64,000 nucleotides of DNA from Marinobacter sp. JH2 (GTDB taxonomy: Bacteria > Pseudomonadota > Gammaproteobacteria > Pseudomonadales > Oleiphilaceae). The stretch is taken from NCBI RefSeq assembly GCF_004353225.1, contig NZ_CP037934.1, forward strand, positions 3,224,001 through 3,288,000. The letters run 5' to 3'. Positions 18,201 to 25,892 of this stretch are shown piece after piece (the first letter of the stretch is position 1; each line of letters begins with the position of its first letter). The translations under genes and the position numbers were made by a program. Below the pieces are notes generated by a model. It was not told the DNA's origin, did no database searches, and saw only the letters and a program-made list of their open reading frames with translations.

Positions 18201-19256
18201 GCTGCAGGTACCGCAATCAGTGAACGATGGATGTTGGGTCCATCAAAAGTTCTTTCTCTCGAGTTGTCAGGTCGTGCTGGTCAAACATATGCTCGCTGGT
18301 TCGGAAGCCCTTTAACGCTAAGGAGTGGGCTGGGCGCAGCGACGGGCTTTTTCATGGCGCTGGATGCGGGACTGGACGCCTACTACGAACACCGTATGGG
18401 CAACACTGGTGCGGCAGTCGGCTATGGCCTGATTGCTGGAAGCGGCGTGGCATTCGGTTTCGCCAGTTTGGTTGGTAAACCTGGCTTGCTGTTGGTGCTC
18501 GGGCCGAAAGGCTGGCTGGTCGCTGGTGTGGTTCTGGCAGTGGCAGGTCTGGCTACCGTGTTTGCGTTCAGTGATGAGCCGCTGGATATCTGGATGAGGC
18601 ACGGGCCTTTCGGATCGATGGCTGAGAAGCCGTTTCTGAAAGAGCCAGATATAGCCTACCATCGCCTGATCAGCTTATTGATGGGGGTGTCTGTCCGAAT
18701 GGAATATAACCCTCTATGCCAAGAGGCCCGTGAGGGAGGGTTAGAAGGCGAGACTGCTGAGCGGATAGCCGCCCTTTCGAATGCCAGTGAACGCTTGGTA
18801 ATTGACAGTGCCATTCCGGGATTATTCAGTTCCGGGATGTTTGCCAAAGTAACGGTCAAGCTGCAGCTGTTCGAAACTGTCGCTGTTACAAGGGGGCGAG
18901 GTCAGGTTTGGGTGAACAAGATCTCTGGCGAGGGTGTGAAGGAGTATCGCCTGTTGACTGAGCAGTCGGAAACCGGTGCGCACATTTACCTGAAAGCTCC
19001 TGCCAGTGAGCGACGGCAGCTCGATAGTTGGTTTTGGGAAGACGATGTATGGGAAACCAAAACCTACCGGTGGCGGGCCAAGGTGCAGATTCAGACCAGG
19101 AAAGCGGCAAATGGTTTATTGATGGTTTTCCCGGCCCCACCACCGGAAGATCCTTTGACGTTCGATAAAGATAACGAGCTGCATAGCGAGCCAAATTTCA
19201 AGCGAAAAAGCCAGCCGTTCTGGTACACCCAAAGAGTTCAGGAAAATGTTGAATAG
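15210..19256 (+). CDS. Large MIX/VasX-like T6SS effector, probably membrane-acting
   Basis: This 1348-residue protein is the likely cargo of the adjacent VgrG and adaptor. Around residues 136-152 it contains 'ARAGFLYLFHEGKLWRE', which fits the central MIX pattern (hRxGhhYhh), and near 211-217 'AYSESQW', which fits the C-terminal MIX box. Coiled-coil stretches lie near 650-760 and 830-940. A hydrophobic Gly/Ala-rich region lies near 1020-1120, followed by a beta-rich end. There is no catalytic motif, so a pore-forming role like that of VasX is the best guess. ATG 15210 is preferred over 15201, because AAGGA abuts 15201 and is 9 bases from 15210. Base use looks more A/T-rich than the tss genes. 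Confidence 0.75.
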   Translation: MSENSAKQSAPGCSPTCEDESLIIEVIGKEHPEGHAFRIFDEINYEQQEWLEKQVEIEPLENSILHVWPWKGQPDRNVWIEIEAEGGPIRVPFLESAGSIDRQIDQQQHVILPIIPATLISGVELQGNNPVHHVLARAGFLYLFHEGKLWRELEIRIDESGVTKYCDVRLNDYRQSNGKLEAGYRDVVGVGIEEIWLPARINGSWLNLQAAYSESQWPGERVNHLELSDHDRGHRCNLVSMQFDSDGREDTSNLRISNGNTAAFLTEHLAPQRPRKPAVEWQLDRPENYLLDLSGSYADTAKQAALLLHQRHEDPDPEDPIANDERAEMTALSNCLHKTLEELNQDAAERLKECRPNEPEPFSWAEVEPCVADCTEQAKARGIGVIRLDDPIYQLRYNQRRRQVAAWFMNAAVRRAKARPHFDSALLVHSVLEPETVASQPNPLHKHMAEVTGHGRKELERSLALSERALARRYLDEIHTELLARLSDERTHHVLTDLFTHYSYDYAGAFNFVTTLVMNLVTEPAECDALSIGVEGAVDGQGKQWLEGLCNGQHSRVLRSLLFPRFHEEDLEKPYEPPTEPQTNRGNGRFRDTELAAMAETDLLEIDDLKTIDGLEISIEAAAGSYATLLTANLRMGSQVLMSVHGNMWAAIHHASHGIRARNRELADVNKELENLRLRKAELENQRWATERRITNLKGQKVELEDIRNKLSQMETQYHRLAQQKQVLAESAILGRMKLYSNSLEQLRRSLPELLGNMELMRFSKALQKDYFVFEISKHRPGSFGDRKAIALFGDFVQQEGSKEVVASTNKRRSQAAAIASDVAEDAYVLVIPKTEAIAKMIAEISAVESRFLESVHKLSELESLVENFPDTPTAAAAIATRNLNAAREEMERAKKELKAFEQDAANQRDLTRQKEQYVGDLKAANDAANQIDQAEIDSKSSSRLYRVLNKPVFPLFVGLMELQNVSSVWVTDDYQSRVKGGFNAGFKMFSAGTDLIAAGTAISERWMLGPSKVLSLELSGRAGQTYARWFGSPLTLRSGLGAATGFFMALDAGLDAYYEHRMGNTGAAVGYGLIAGSGVAFGFASLVGKPGLLLVLGPKGWLVAGVVLAVAGLATVFAFSDEPLDIWMRHGPFGSMAEKPFLKEPDIAYHRLISLLMGVSVRMEYNPLCQEAREGGLEGETAERIAALSNASERLVIDSAIPGLFSSGMFAKVTVKLQLFETVAVTRGRGQVWVNKISGEGVKEYRLLTEQSETGAHIYLKAPASERRQLDSWFWEDDVWETKTYRWRAKVQIQTRKAANGLLMVFPAPPPEDPLTFDKDNELHSEPNFKRKSQPFWYTQRVQENVE

Positions 19257-20295
19257 CCATTCCAGCACCAACGCGCACTATGGGCCCTTTGCCTACCGCC
19301 CCGAATCCATTCCACCGCAGAAAAATCAAACGGAGGAGTTAAACCGCACCGGCCTGGATCGATCGGCCAGCCTCCGATTGCCCTGGGGTAATACCCGTGA
19401 GGTGATGCCACCCTACTTTTTGTCTGGAAATCCTCCCAAGAAACTGCGTAAGCTGGAGAAGAAGGAAGACTTGGCCGACAAGCTCGGTCTTTACGTTGAG
19501 AACAGTCACGAATGTTTTCGGCATGCGCCTTTGGCGTTCCAGGCCCGGTTTTTCGATGGGATATATGTTGCTGGAAAAGTGTGGGCTTACATAGCCTCTC
19601 CGATTTACTTGATTGTATTGCTGCTGAGGTCGCCCATTTTCGGGCGTTTTGGGGGAAGTTGGACAGGATATATGGAGGTTCAGGGGTTACCCGCGCTGGC
19701 TATTCTGATCGGGGGGTTGGTTCTAATGCTGATTTCCGACCTTGCCTTCCGTCTCTTCCCCAAATGGCTTCATCAAAACGGCCGAGGCCCCGAGTGGGAG
19801 TTCAACCGACGCACCGGAATGATCAAGGTCTGGCAATATTCCCGGAAGCACCCCTTCCTGCCCCGGAAACCCCCAATCGTCATCGAAAAACCTTTCTACG
19901 AGTTCGACGCCTGGTGCTGTGCGCGGGTAGACCGGTTTGGCACCTTGTTTGATCTGGTGTTGTCTCATCGTTATAGCAAACTGGACGTAACGGTCGGCGA
20001 TATTTTGGGTGCCCATGGCAGTGCCACCATGTGTTACGCATACTGGGACTTTATTCAGAATTACATGGACATCACTAAGCCTCTGCCAGAGATGCCCATG
20101 CTGGAGAAGTACCGCCCGCTGGATCCGGTCACTGCGGAACACGACCTGCGAAGCGGCCGTATTCCTCGCTACTGGCGTGATATGGACGACCAGACATTCA
20201 AGAAAAAAGTAGACCGGATGTTTACAGATGTCACCATCATTAACACGGCGCAGCGGCCGAACTTGATGGAAGAGAAGTTGAGTTACGCCTCGTGA
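19246..20295 (+). CDS. Two-helix membrane protein, candidate immunity protein (DUF6708-like)
   Basis: The 349-residue protein has a long polar N-terminus and two membrane segments (about 105-130 and 142-165). A cytoplasmic-looking domain follows, with 'EWEFNRRTGMIKVW' and 'PFYEFDAWCCARVDRFGT'. This arrangement resembles DUF6708-type proteins found next to VasX-like effectors. The start overlaps the effector stop by 11 bases, so the two are translationally coupled, as effector/immunity pairs often are. Immunity is an inference from position and membrane topology; it could also be an accessory factor for delivery. Confidence 0.6.
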   Translation: MLNSHSSTNAHYGPFAYRPESIPPQKNQTEELNRTGLDRSASLRLPWGNTREVMPPYFLSGNPPKKLRKLEKKEDLADKLGLYVENSHECFRHAPLAFQARFFDGIYVAGKVWAYIASPIYLIVLLLRSPIFGRFGGSWTGYMEVQGLPALAILIGGLVLMLISDLAFRLFPKWLHQNGRGPEWEFNRRTGMIKVWQYSRKHPFLPRKPPIVIEKPFYEFDAWCCARVDRFGTLFDLVLSHRYSKLDVTVGDILGAHGSATMCYAYWDFIQNYMDITKPLPEMPMLEKYRPLDPVTAEHDLRSGRIPRYWRDMDDQTFKKKVDRMFTDVTIINTAQRPNLMEEKLSYAS

Positions 20296-20384
20296 GCTTT
20301 TCGAACATCCGGAAGTCCGATGAAAACCAGTGGGCTTACAATACACGGGCGCAAGGCAGCGCTCGTTGCTCCTGAATAGAAGCA

Positions 20385-21260
20385 ATGACTATGGCCAAAG
20401 CCAACGAGAGCCCGTTATCCAACCGGCCGCTGTCTGAGCCCAGTTGGGAAGCTGGTGTCCGCCGAACCACCAAAGACAGTCGATTACTGGCCTTGAGTCC
20501 GGAACCGGTAACAACAGGTGAGCGGGCGGTGGACGTCAATGCCTGGATTCGACGAAAAACCGACGGCTGGCTGGATTTACAACATGGCAACTTGTTGTTC
20601 GGCGCCGAGTTTTCCCTAATGTTCTTGAGCTTGAGTGTGCTATCCATTGGTTTCTTAGGGTTCGGTTTTATGTTCATAGTAGGGCGGAATCAGTTCGGCC
20701 ACTGGGACTGGGAAGCACCACTGTTTATGCTTGTGGGAAACCTCCTGATCTCTCTGCCATGGGGACTTTGCATGCATTTCCTTGGCAACAAAGCCGTGAA
20801 AGAAACCCCACCAGTGAGATTGAACCGGCAGCGCCGGGAAGTGGCCATGCCTCGCTGGACGACCGGAAAGGGCTTAAACCTGCCGTTTTGGAACTCAAAC
20901 TCGGGCTTAATTGCCTATATAGCTCTACTGCTCACCATAGGCTTTGTTTTTTCTGCTGTTACGCAGGAGAATGCGTCCGACGAATATCGGAGCACATTGG
21001 TGTTTTGGGGATTGCTTACTCTAGGTACAGAAATCTTGGTAATAAGCACCTACCTCTTCTTCGCCCTCCGCCTAAAGAAAAAACACGACCCCAAACTCGT
21101 CTACGAAATCTACCCCTGGGAAAAACTGGTCGCCTACATCGAAACCCGCCAGGACATGGGCCCTAGCCTGATGGCCACACACGGTGCTCACCTTGGCGAT
21201 ACCAAAACCCGACGATCCGGAATCGGCCTTGGCCGCTGCCAGCATCAACGTGGGCCATGA
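20385..21260 (+). CDS. N-terminal part of a frameshifted membrane protein related to the preceding gene
   Basis: This frame encodes four membrane segments (about residues 73-105, 115-135, 175-195 and 205-228) and then 'YEIYPWEKLVAYIETRQDMGPSL'. After about residue 266 it loses sense and runs into a basic, low-complexity end. The natural continuation is found in the +1 frame from 21184. A parental protein of about 440 residues would be the second DUF6708-like protein of this cassette; it shares an 'NRQRREV'-type region and a 'QW-x-I-QFM' region with the product of 19246-20295. Probably a pseudogene, unless a sequencing error or programmed shift is involved. Confidence 0.6.
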   Translation: MTMAKANESPLSNRPLSEPSWEAGVRRTTKDSRLLALSPEPVTTGERAVDVNAWIRRKTDGWLDLQHGNLLFGAEFSLMFLSLSVLSIGFLGFGFMFIVGRNQFGHWDWEAPLFMLVGNLLISLPWGLCMHFLGNKAVKETPPVRLNRQRREVAMPRWTTGKGLNLPFWNSNSGLIAYIALLLTIGFVFSAVTQENASDEYRSTLVFWGLLTLGTEILVISTYLFFALRLKKKHDPKLVYEIYPWEKLVAYIETRQDMGPSLMATHGAHLGDTKTRRSGIGLGRCQHQRGP

Positions 21261-21708
21261 AACGGCCGGCCTGTCCCAGTGGGAGTGTATTCGCCAGTTT
21301 ATGGAAAGCGGCCCCGCGGCCTGCCCGGATCCGAAAGAAGATGAAACCCTGGCCCATTACAAAGCCAAATGCCGTCAGGCCCGCAAAGATATGTCCCTAT
21401 TGCCCTGGCTGGGCAAGAAAGTGGGCGACTGGTTCTTCCAGCGATATCTCGCTCACGTCATCACTGAACGCCGCATCAAGACGTTGGCTCTGAAAAGTTT
21501 GCCAGAAGAATTGAAAATCTGGTCCGAGCCTTTACCCAAGGAACAGTGGGCCAAACCGTCTGAGACCCTACAAAGCCTGAATCAACAGCTCACCCGTGCT
21601 TACGAGCGTGGCCTGAAGTTTGCTCAGATGGGCCCGGTGTCTGAATGGCAAGCGGGTCGTGAGGAGAAGAAACAACGAAAGCGGGGGAGAGGTCGTTTCC
21701 GGGCCTGA
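21184..21708 (+). CDS. C-terminal part of the frameshifted membrane protein
   Basis: The reading begins at a GTG inside the preceding frame, with no Shine-Dalgarno sequence before it, so independent translation is unlikely. Its first residues 'LTLAIPKPDDPESALAAASI' continue the sense of the upstream frame. The middle has 'LSQWECIRQFMESGPAACPDP', which lines up with 'AYWDFIQNYMDITKPLPEMP' of the gene at 19246. The C-terminus is very basic. The shift is +1 within or near 'cacacggtgctc' at 21177-21188, consistent with one inserted or two deleted bases. Confidence 0.6.
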   Translation: MLTLAIPKPDDPESALAAASINVGHETAGLSQWECIRQFMESGPAACPDPKEDETLAHYKAKCRQARKDMSLLPWLGKKVGDWFFQRYLAHVITERRIKTLALKSLPEELKIWSEPLPKEQWAKPSETLQSLNQQLTRAYERGLKFAQMGPVSEWQAGREEKKQRKRGRGRFRA

Positions 21709-21769
21709 ATGTCACTCGCGCAAGGAGAAACATGCTGACCGGGGGCCTCTTACTCCTCGCTCAAGAGCC

Positions 21770-22864
21770 CTACCGCCGCAACTCAGCCTCAGGCCGATTC
21801 AGTAGCGCAATCAGCGGGTTCTTCCTGAACACGTAATCCCGCAACAGATAACCTAACAACAAACCAAGCGCGAAACCGCCCAAGTGGGCCACCCAGGCCA
21901 CACCGCCTTGGCCAGAGAACATGCCAAACAGGTTGACCAGGCTCCAGATCAGGAAGTACCAGTGGGGCGCGAGTTTCTTCTGATAGACAAAGAACATGAA
22001 GGTCAGGCTGGCGTGGCGGAACCACATTAAGTAAAGGCCGAATAGCGCGGCGATAGACCCGCTGGCCCCCACCAACAGCAGTGTGCCTTGGCTACTGTTG
22101 AAGAACAGCCATTCTGCCAAAGCCGCTATAACGCCGGCGAATAGGTACAGTGTCAGAAAGGCTCCGTGACCAAGGGCATCCTCCAGATTGTCCCCAATGA
22201 TCCACAGAAAATACATGTTGCCGGCCAAATGCATGAAACCGCCATGGATGAACTGGTAGGTGAGGAGCTGGACGGCAAAATGTGCAGGGCTCTGGTTTTC
22301 AGAATTGAATCCCCAGTATGCGAACACCCAGTCGTTAATTTCAGGGGAGAGCAGGCCGGCGATAAACACGATGCTGCATAGTGCAATTAATGCCCGGGTG
22401 ACCCAAGGCGTGCGGTGGGGCTTGATGTTGTATTCCACGGGCATGGCTGTAAAAAACTGAAATAGCCAAGACTTCCAGCTCACTTTTTCATTGAGGTTGC
22501 TCAACGCCCGTTTCAGTTCCGGGGAGTGCATCACTTGGTCGACTTCGTGCTTATCCAGCCAGACGCCGTCGCAACTCGGGCAGCAGTCGATTTCGGTCGT
22601 GTAGTGTTTCAGCAGTTGGTAATGGACCATGGAAACCCGGCAGCGTCGGCATTGTCGGTCGCTGGTTCGTAAAGCAGAGCCTAAGTGTTGCTCATGGTCG
22701 TAGTGGTCGATGTGGTCATGCCGGTTAGCAATGGCTTGATTCAGCGCACCGTCTTCAAACCACATGCCGTGACAGTGCCGGCAATTAAAGATCGATGGAT
22801 TGCCGGTGGCCACCAGAGCAGAGTTGGAGCATGAAGGGCAGTTATAAACACGTGTTCTAGGCAT
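21770..22864 (-). CDS. Rhomboid-family intramembrane serine protease with N-terminal zinc ribbons
   Basis: The 364-residue protein joins two short zinc-binding ribbons to a rhomboid domain. The ribbons are 'CPSC...CRHCHGMWFEDG' and 'CRRC...CCPSCDGVWLDKHE', in the zf-TFIIB style. The rhomboid part has six or more membrane helices, the serine motif GASGS (serine near residue 267), a catalytic histidine in 'AHLGG' (near 326) and the 'HGGFMHLAGNMYFLW' loop, so it should be an active protease in the inner membrane. ATG 22864 is chosen over an in-frame start at 22939 because 'MPRTRVYNCPSC' places the first ribbon at the N-terminus and the longer form overlaps bioY. It lies 16 bases after bioY. Confidence 0.88.
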   Translation of the reverse strand: MPRTRVYNCPSCSNSALVATGNPSIFNCRHCHGMWFEDGALNQAIANRHDHIDHYDHEQHLGSALRTSDRQCRRCRVSMVHYQLLKHYTTEIDCCPSCDGVWLDKHEVDQVMHSPELKRALSNLNEKVSWKSWLFQFFTAMPVEYNIKPHRTPWVTRALIALCSIVFIAGLLSPEINDWVFAYWGFNSENQSPAHFAVQLLTYQFIHGGFMHLAGNMYFLWIIGDNLEDALGHGAFLTLYLFAGVIAALAEWLFFNSSQGTLLLVGASGSIAALFGLYLMWFRHASLTFMFFVYQKKLAPHWYFLIWSLVNLFGMFSGQGGVAWVAHLGGFALGLLLGYLLRDYVFRKNPLIALLNRPEAELRR

Positions 22865-22880
22865 GAAGTCCCTGTTTCCC

Positions 22881-23459
22881 TTAGCGGGAAGCACTCTGTC
22901 CGGTAAGACGATTAACAACAACGACGGTAGCAACTGCAAGGGCAGACTTTATAACGCCCCCGAGCAAGAACGGCAGAACGCCCTTCAGGAATGCAGCAGT
23001 TGGCCCGATGGTAAAGGCGAGCCATATCCCACCAAAGCCAAGGCATACGGCGTGGCCCAACAGCATCGCGAGGAACGCAAGCTTGAGGTGTTTTGTGTTC
23101 CACCCACGTGCAAAGAGTAAACCAACAAGAGCAACGGCCAAGGGAAAGGCAAAGAGGTAGCCTGCTGTTGGTCCGAAGAAGTAATCCAGCCCGCTTCCGC
23201 CACCCGCAAGAACCGGTAGTCCCGCAGCACCGAGCGCCAGCCATAAAACCGTCGAAACAGTGCCCAGCTTCCAGCCTAGCACCCCGGCAACGGTCAACAG
23301 CACGTAGGTTTGCGCGGTGATAGGTACCGGCACCATGGGGATTTCGATGTACGAAGCGATGGAAAGGCACACCACGGCGATGCCGATAAGCGCCAGCTTC
23401 CAGCCTGCTGACAGAGTATTTAGGCCAGCGGGACTGTTACTACGGCTGGATTCAGACAT
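22881..23459 (-). CDS. bioY: Biotin transporter BioY
   Basis: BioY is the substrate-binding membrane component (S component) of biotin uptake, acting alone or with an ECF module. The 192-residue protein is hydrophobic, with about six helices. It has the family patterns 'PMVPVPITAQTYVLL', 'LGAAGLPVLAGGGSGLDYFFGPTAGYL' in two parts, and 'GPTAAFLKGVLPFLLGGVIK'. No bioM or bioN gene lies nearby. It precedes the rhomboid gene on the same strand with a 16-base gap, so the two are probably co-transcribed. I found no convincing biotin-repressor operator upstream. Confidence 0.92.
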   Translation of the reverse strand: MSESSRSNSPAGLNTLSAGWKLALIGIAVVCLSIASYIEIPMVPVPITAQTYVLLTVAGVLGWKLGTVSTVLWLALGAAGLPVLAGGGSGLDYFFGPTAGYLFAFPLAVALVGLLFARGWNTKHLKLAFLAMLLGHAVCLGFGGIWLAFTIGPTAAFLKGVLPFLLGGVIKSALAVATVVVVNRLTGQSASR

Positions 23460-23719
23460 TATCTTTCTTACCTTATCTAGAGCGCGGGATTTTGGTTTAG
23501 AACTCTAGCGGAGTCGGCTTTTGGGAGCCAATAAAATTGAAGGAAAAAGACGCGCTGCCCTTGGTGTCTAGATGCAAAATAAAAACGTAGCCAGCCGTTG
23601 TTAAGGGGCAAACCTGGTATCAGATTTGTGAATGTGGATCATGCGTTTGGGAAATTGGTATTGCCGGTCATTCAGTCGCAAGGTATCGGTCTGCAGTATA
23701 TTCTTTAGGAGAAATGACG

Positions 23720-24043
23720 ATGACTGACATTATCCATGTAACCGATGTCGATTTTGATCAAGCTGTTTTGCAGAGTGGCCAGCCCGTGTTGGTGGATTTT
23801 TGGGCGCCGTGGTGTGGTCCATGTAAAGCGATAGCGCCTCTGCTGGAAGAGCTTGCCGAGGAGTTTGATGGGCAGTTGACCATTGCTAAAGTAAACGTTG
23901 ATGATAGCCCGAAAGCCGCTGCCAAATTAAGCGTTCGGGCGATCCCGACTCTGGCGCTCTTTCGAGACGGTGCAGCCATTGCTCGACAAACTGGTGCTGG
24001 CAGCCTGAGCGAGCTTCGTACCTTTGTAAAAGGTAACTTATAA
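23720..24043 (+). CDS. trxA: Thioredoxin
   Basis: A 107-residue cytoplasmic thioredoxin, a disulfide reductase. It shows the active site 'WAPWCGPCK' near residues 28-36, the cis-proline region 'VRAIPTLALFRDG' and the normal family length. ATG 23720 lies 7 bases after AGGAGA; the ATG at 23714 is only one base after it. The gene is followed closely by a LysR regulator on the same strand. Genomes of this type usually carry several thioredoxins, so it need not be the principal one. Confidence 0.9.
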   Translation: MTDIIHVTDVDFDQAVLQSGQPVLVDFWAPWCGPCKAIAPLLEELAEEFDGQLTIAKVNVDDSPKAAAKLSVRAIPTLALFRDGAAIARQTGAGSLSELRTFVKGNL

Positions 24044-24076
24044 GCGTCTACATAAACCCAACCGGGGTTACCGTTA

Positions 24077-25012
24077 ATGAAAACCCAAGAGCTCCAGCTG
24101 CTCTATATTTTTGATGCCATCATGACAGAGCGGTCGGTGACTCGAGCGGCTGACCGCCTCTCCATGACCCAACCCGCCGTGTCGAATGCGATATCCAGAA
24201 TGCGCCAGATCTGGAACGACCCGGTGTTCGTTCGCAAAGGCAGAAATATTGAGCCCACATCCTACGCTTTGAGCCTCTGGGACCAGGTAGGCGGGCCCAT
24301 GTTTTCACTGACGAATGCCGTGAGTGCCACGCAGTTCGACCCTAAAACCTCTAAGCGGAAATTCCGGCTGGCGGTGACAGATGTCATTGCAGAGATGGTG
24401 TGGCGGCCTCTGGTCAAGCTGCTTGAACAAGAGGCGCCGGGTGTCGATGTCTATGCTGTGCCCTATACGCCCGAGGGCACCCATGGCGATCTTCGGGAAG
24501 CGAACGTCGATTTGGCGGTGGGGATGTTGCAGCAGCACGACCACAGTTTGCGAAGCACTTGGCTGTTTGAAGGTGGGTTCGTGCTGGCGATGCGCGAAGA
24601 TCACCCCCTTGCCGGAAGGCCCATCACGTTGGAGGAATTTCTGGAAGCCCGTCACTTGCTGGTGACTATGTCCGGAGATGTTCACGGGTTTGTGGACAGC
24701 TATCTCGATCAGAAAGGCCAGAGCCGCCGAATTGCGGCAACGGTCAACCAGTTTTCGATTGCCCCTGAACTGTTAAGAGAAACCAATCTCATCGCCGCAG
24801 TGCCTGAACTGATCAGTCAGGATTGCGGCTTCATTAACGGACTGTGGATGAGCGAGCTCCCGTTCAAAGTCGATCCCACCAGCCTCTACTTAATCTGGCA
24901 TGCCCGTCACGATCGAGACCCCGGGGTCATCTGGATGAGGAGCCACCTTGAGCGACTCCTTCAGGAGCGTTGGCAAGAAATTATGACAGCCTCGCCGTGC
25001 TCTTCTCAGTGA
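24077..25012 (+). CDS. LysR-family transcriptional regulator
   Basis: The 311-residue protein has the LysR winged helix-turn-helix at residues 15-60 ('RSVTRAADRLSMTQPAVSNAISRMRQ', shown in parts by 'TRAADRLSMTQPAVS'). A periplasmic-binding-like effector domain follows from about residue 90 ('KRKFRLAVTDVIAEMVWRPL'). The closest LysR subgroup seems to be the LeuO/NodD-like type, judged from the 'NDPVFVRKGRNIEPT' segment. The ligand and targets are unknown. It follows thioredoxin by 33 bases and may share its promoter, so it could be its regulator or just a neighbour. Confidence 0.88.
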   Translation: MKTQELQLLYIFDAIMTERSVTRAADRLSMTQPAVSNAISRMRQIWNDPVFVRKGRNIEPTSYALSLWDQVGGPMFSLTNAVSATQFDPKTSKRKFRLAVTDVIAEMVWRPLVKLLEQEAPGVDVYAVPYTPEGTHGDLREANVDLAVGMLQQHDHSLRSTWLFEGGFVLAMREDHPLAGRPITLEEFLEARHLLVTMSGDVHGFVDSYLDQKGQSRRIAATVNQFSIAPELLRETNLIAAVPELISQDCGFINGLWMSELPFKVDPTSLYLIWHARHDRDPGVIWMRSHLERLLQERWQEIMTASPCSSQ

Positions 25013-25087
25013 GTTTCAGGTTCTGGGGTCGGTTAAGGCCGGTTTTTTGAGCTATGAAAACCTTGGGCAGGCCTTATTTACGCTTTC

Positions 25088-25102
25088 TAGACAATTGGTC
25101 TA
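25088..25102. promoter_or_regulatory. TetR-type operator 1 (before the tetR gene)
   Basis: TAGACAATTGGTCTA: 5-bp inverted arms TAGAC/GTCTA around a 5-base centre. It lies 20 bases before the tetR ATG, near a possible -10 box, so it suits autorepression. The same arms recur at 26711 and 26798 before the downstream operon, which makes a shared regulator likely. Confidence 0.7.
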
Positions 25103-25122
25103 ATCCCCCTTAGAATTTCACC

Positions 25123-25716
25123 ATGGAAGCAAAAGTAGCAACTCAAGATGTGCGCAGCCACATCCTCGACACCGCCCAGGTCATCATCAGTGGCAAGGGC
25201 TTCAGTGCTGTGGGATTAAATCAGATTCTGCAGGCTGCCGGGGTGCCGAAAGGTTCCTTTTACCACTATTTCGGCTCCAAAGAAGCGTTTGGTGAAGAGT
25301 TGCTCAAGAGTTATTTTGCTGATTACCAAGAGACACTGAATGCCGTGCTGTCACGCCCGGGCCTGACGGGCGCCGAGCGCTTGATCAGATACTGGGAGAC
25401 TTGGTTGGAAACCCAATCGGCCTGTGACCCGAAAGGAAAATGCCTCACCGTTAAGCTGGCTGCCGAGGTCAGTGATTTGTCCGAAGCCATGCGAGCTGTT
25501 TTGGCTCGGGAAACGTCCCGGGTCGTTGCAAGGTTAGCGCAGACGGTTTCAGAGGGTATGGCTGATGGCTCCTTGCCAACGTCTCTGAATGCCACGGTAA
25601 CGGCTTCAACTCTGTACCAGTTATGGCTGGGTGCGAGTCTGCGAAGCAAGATAACACGCGATCGCGAGCCCATGGAGTGCGCGCTGGCGGCAACCAAAGA
25701 AATGCTCGGCCTTTAA
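25123..25716 (+). CDS. TetR-family repressor (NemR/AcuR-like)
   Basis: The 197-residue protein has a TetR N-terminal DNA-binding domain with 'GLNQILQAAGVPKGSFYHYFGSKEAFG' (split: 'AAGVPKGSFYHYFGSKE'), then a ligand domain with 'CLTVKLAAEVSDLSEAMR'. The 'C-x-CLT' arrangement ('ACDPKGKCLTVKLAAE') recalls NemR/AcuR-type regulators that sense electrophiles through cysteine. A palindromic operator overlaps its promoter region and recurs before the aldehyde-reductase operon, so this protein probably represses both. No strong Shine-Dalgarno site precedes the ATG. The inducer is inferred, not shown. Confidence 0.88.
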   Translation: MEAKVATQDVRSHILDTAQVIISGKGFSAVGLNQILQAAGVPKGSFYHYFGSKEAFGEELLKSYFADYQETLNAVLSRPGLTGAERLIRYWETWLETQSACDPKGKCLTVKLAAEVSDLSEAMRAVLARETSRVVARLAQTVSEGMADGSLPTSLNATVTASTLYQLWLGASLRSKITRDREPMECALAATKEMLGL

Positions 25717-25892
25717 GTCGCGTTGAATCTAACCCGGTTGTCGAAAATACAGAAGACGGCCGGTTTCTGACCTTCGTATCACCAGCAGTGATGTGAAGGA
25801 TACGACCTCCGAATTATTCAAAATCCCCCTGCCCACCAATAATAGCCATTCCTCCGATATTGCTCGGTTAGATCCATTTAAAGGAATGCGTC

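Noticed and set aside
19723..20385. 220-codon minus-strand frame opposite the candidate immunity gene
   Set aside because: The plus-strand gene is coupled to the effector and has a sensible membrane topology; the antisense frame shows none.
23460..23520. Possible biotin-repressor operator before bioY (a GGTTTAGAA half and a TTCTTACC half)
   Set aside because: The spacing between halves (about 21 bases) does not fit the BirA palindrome and the halves match poorly.
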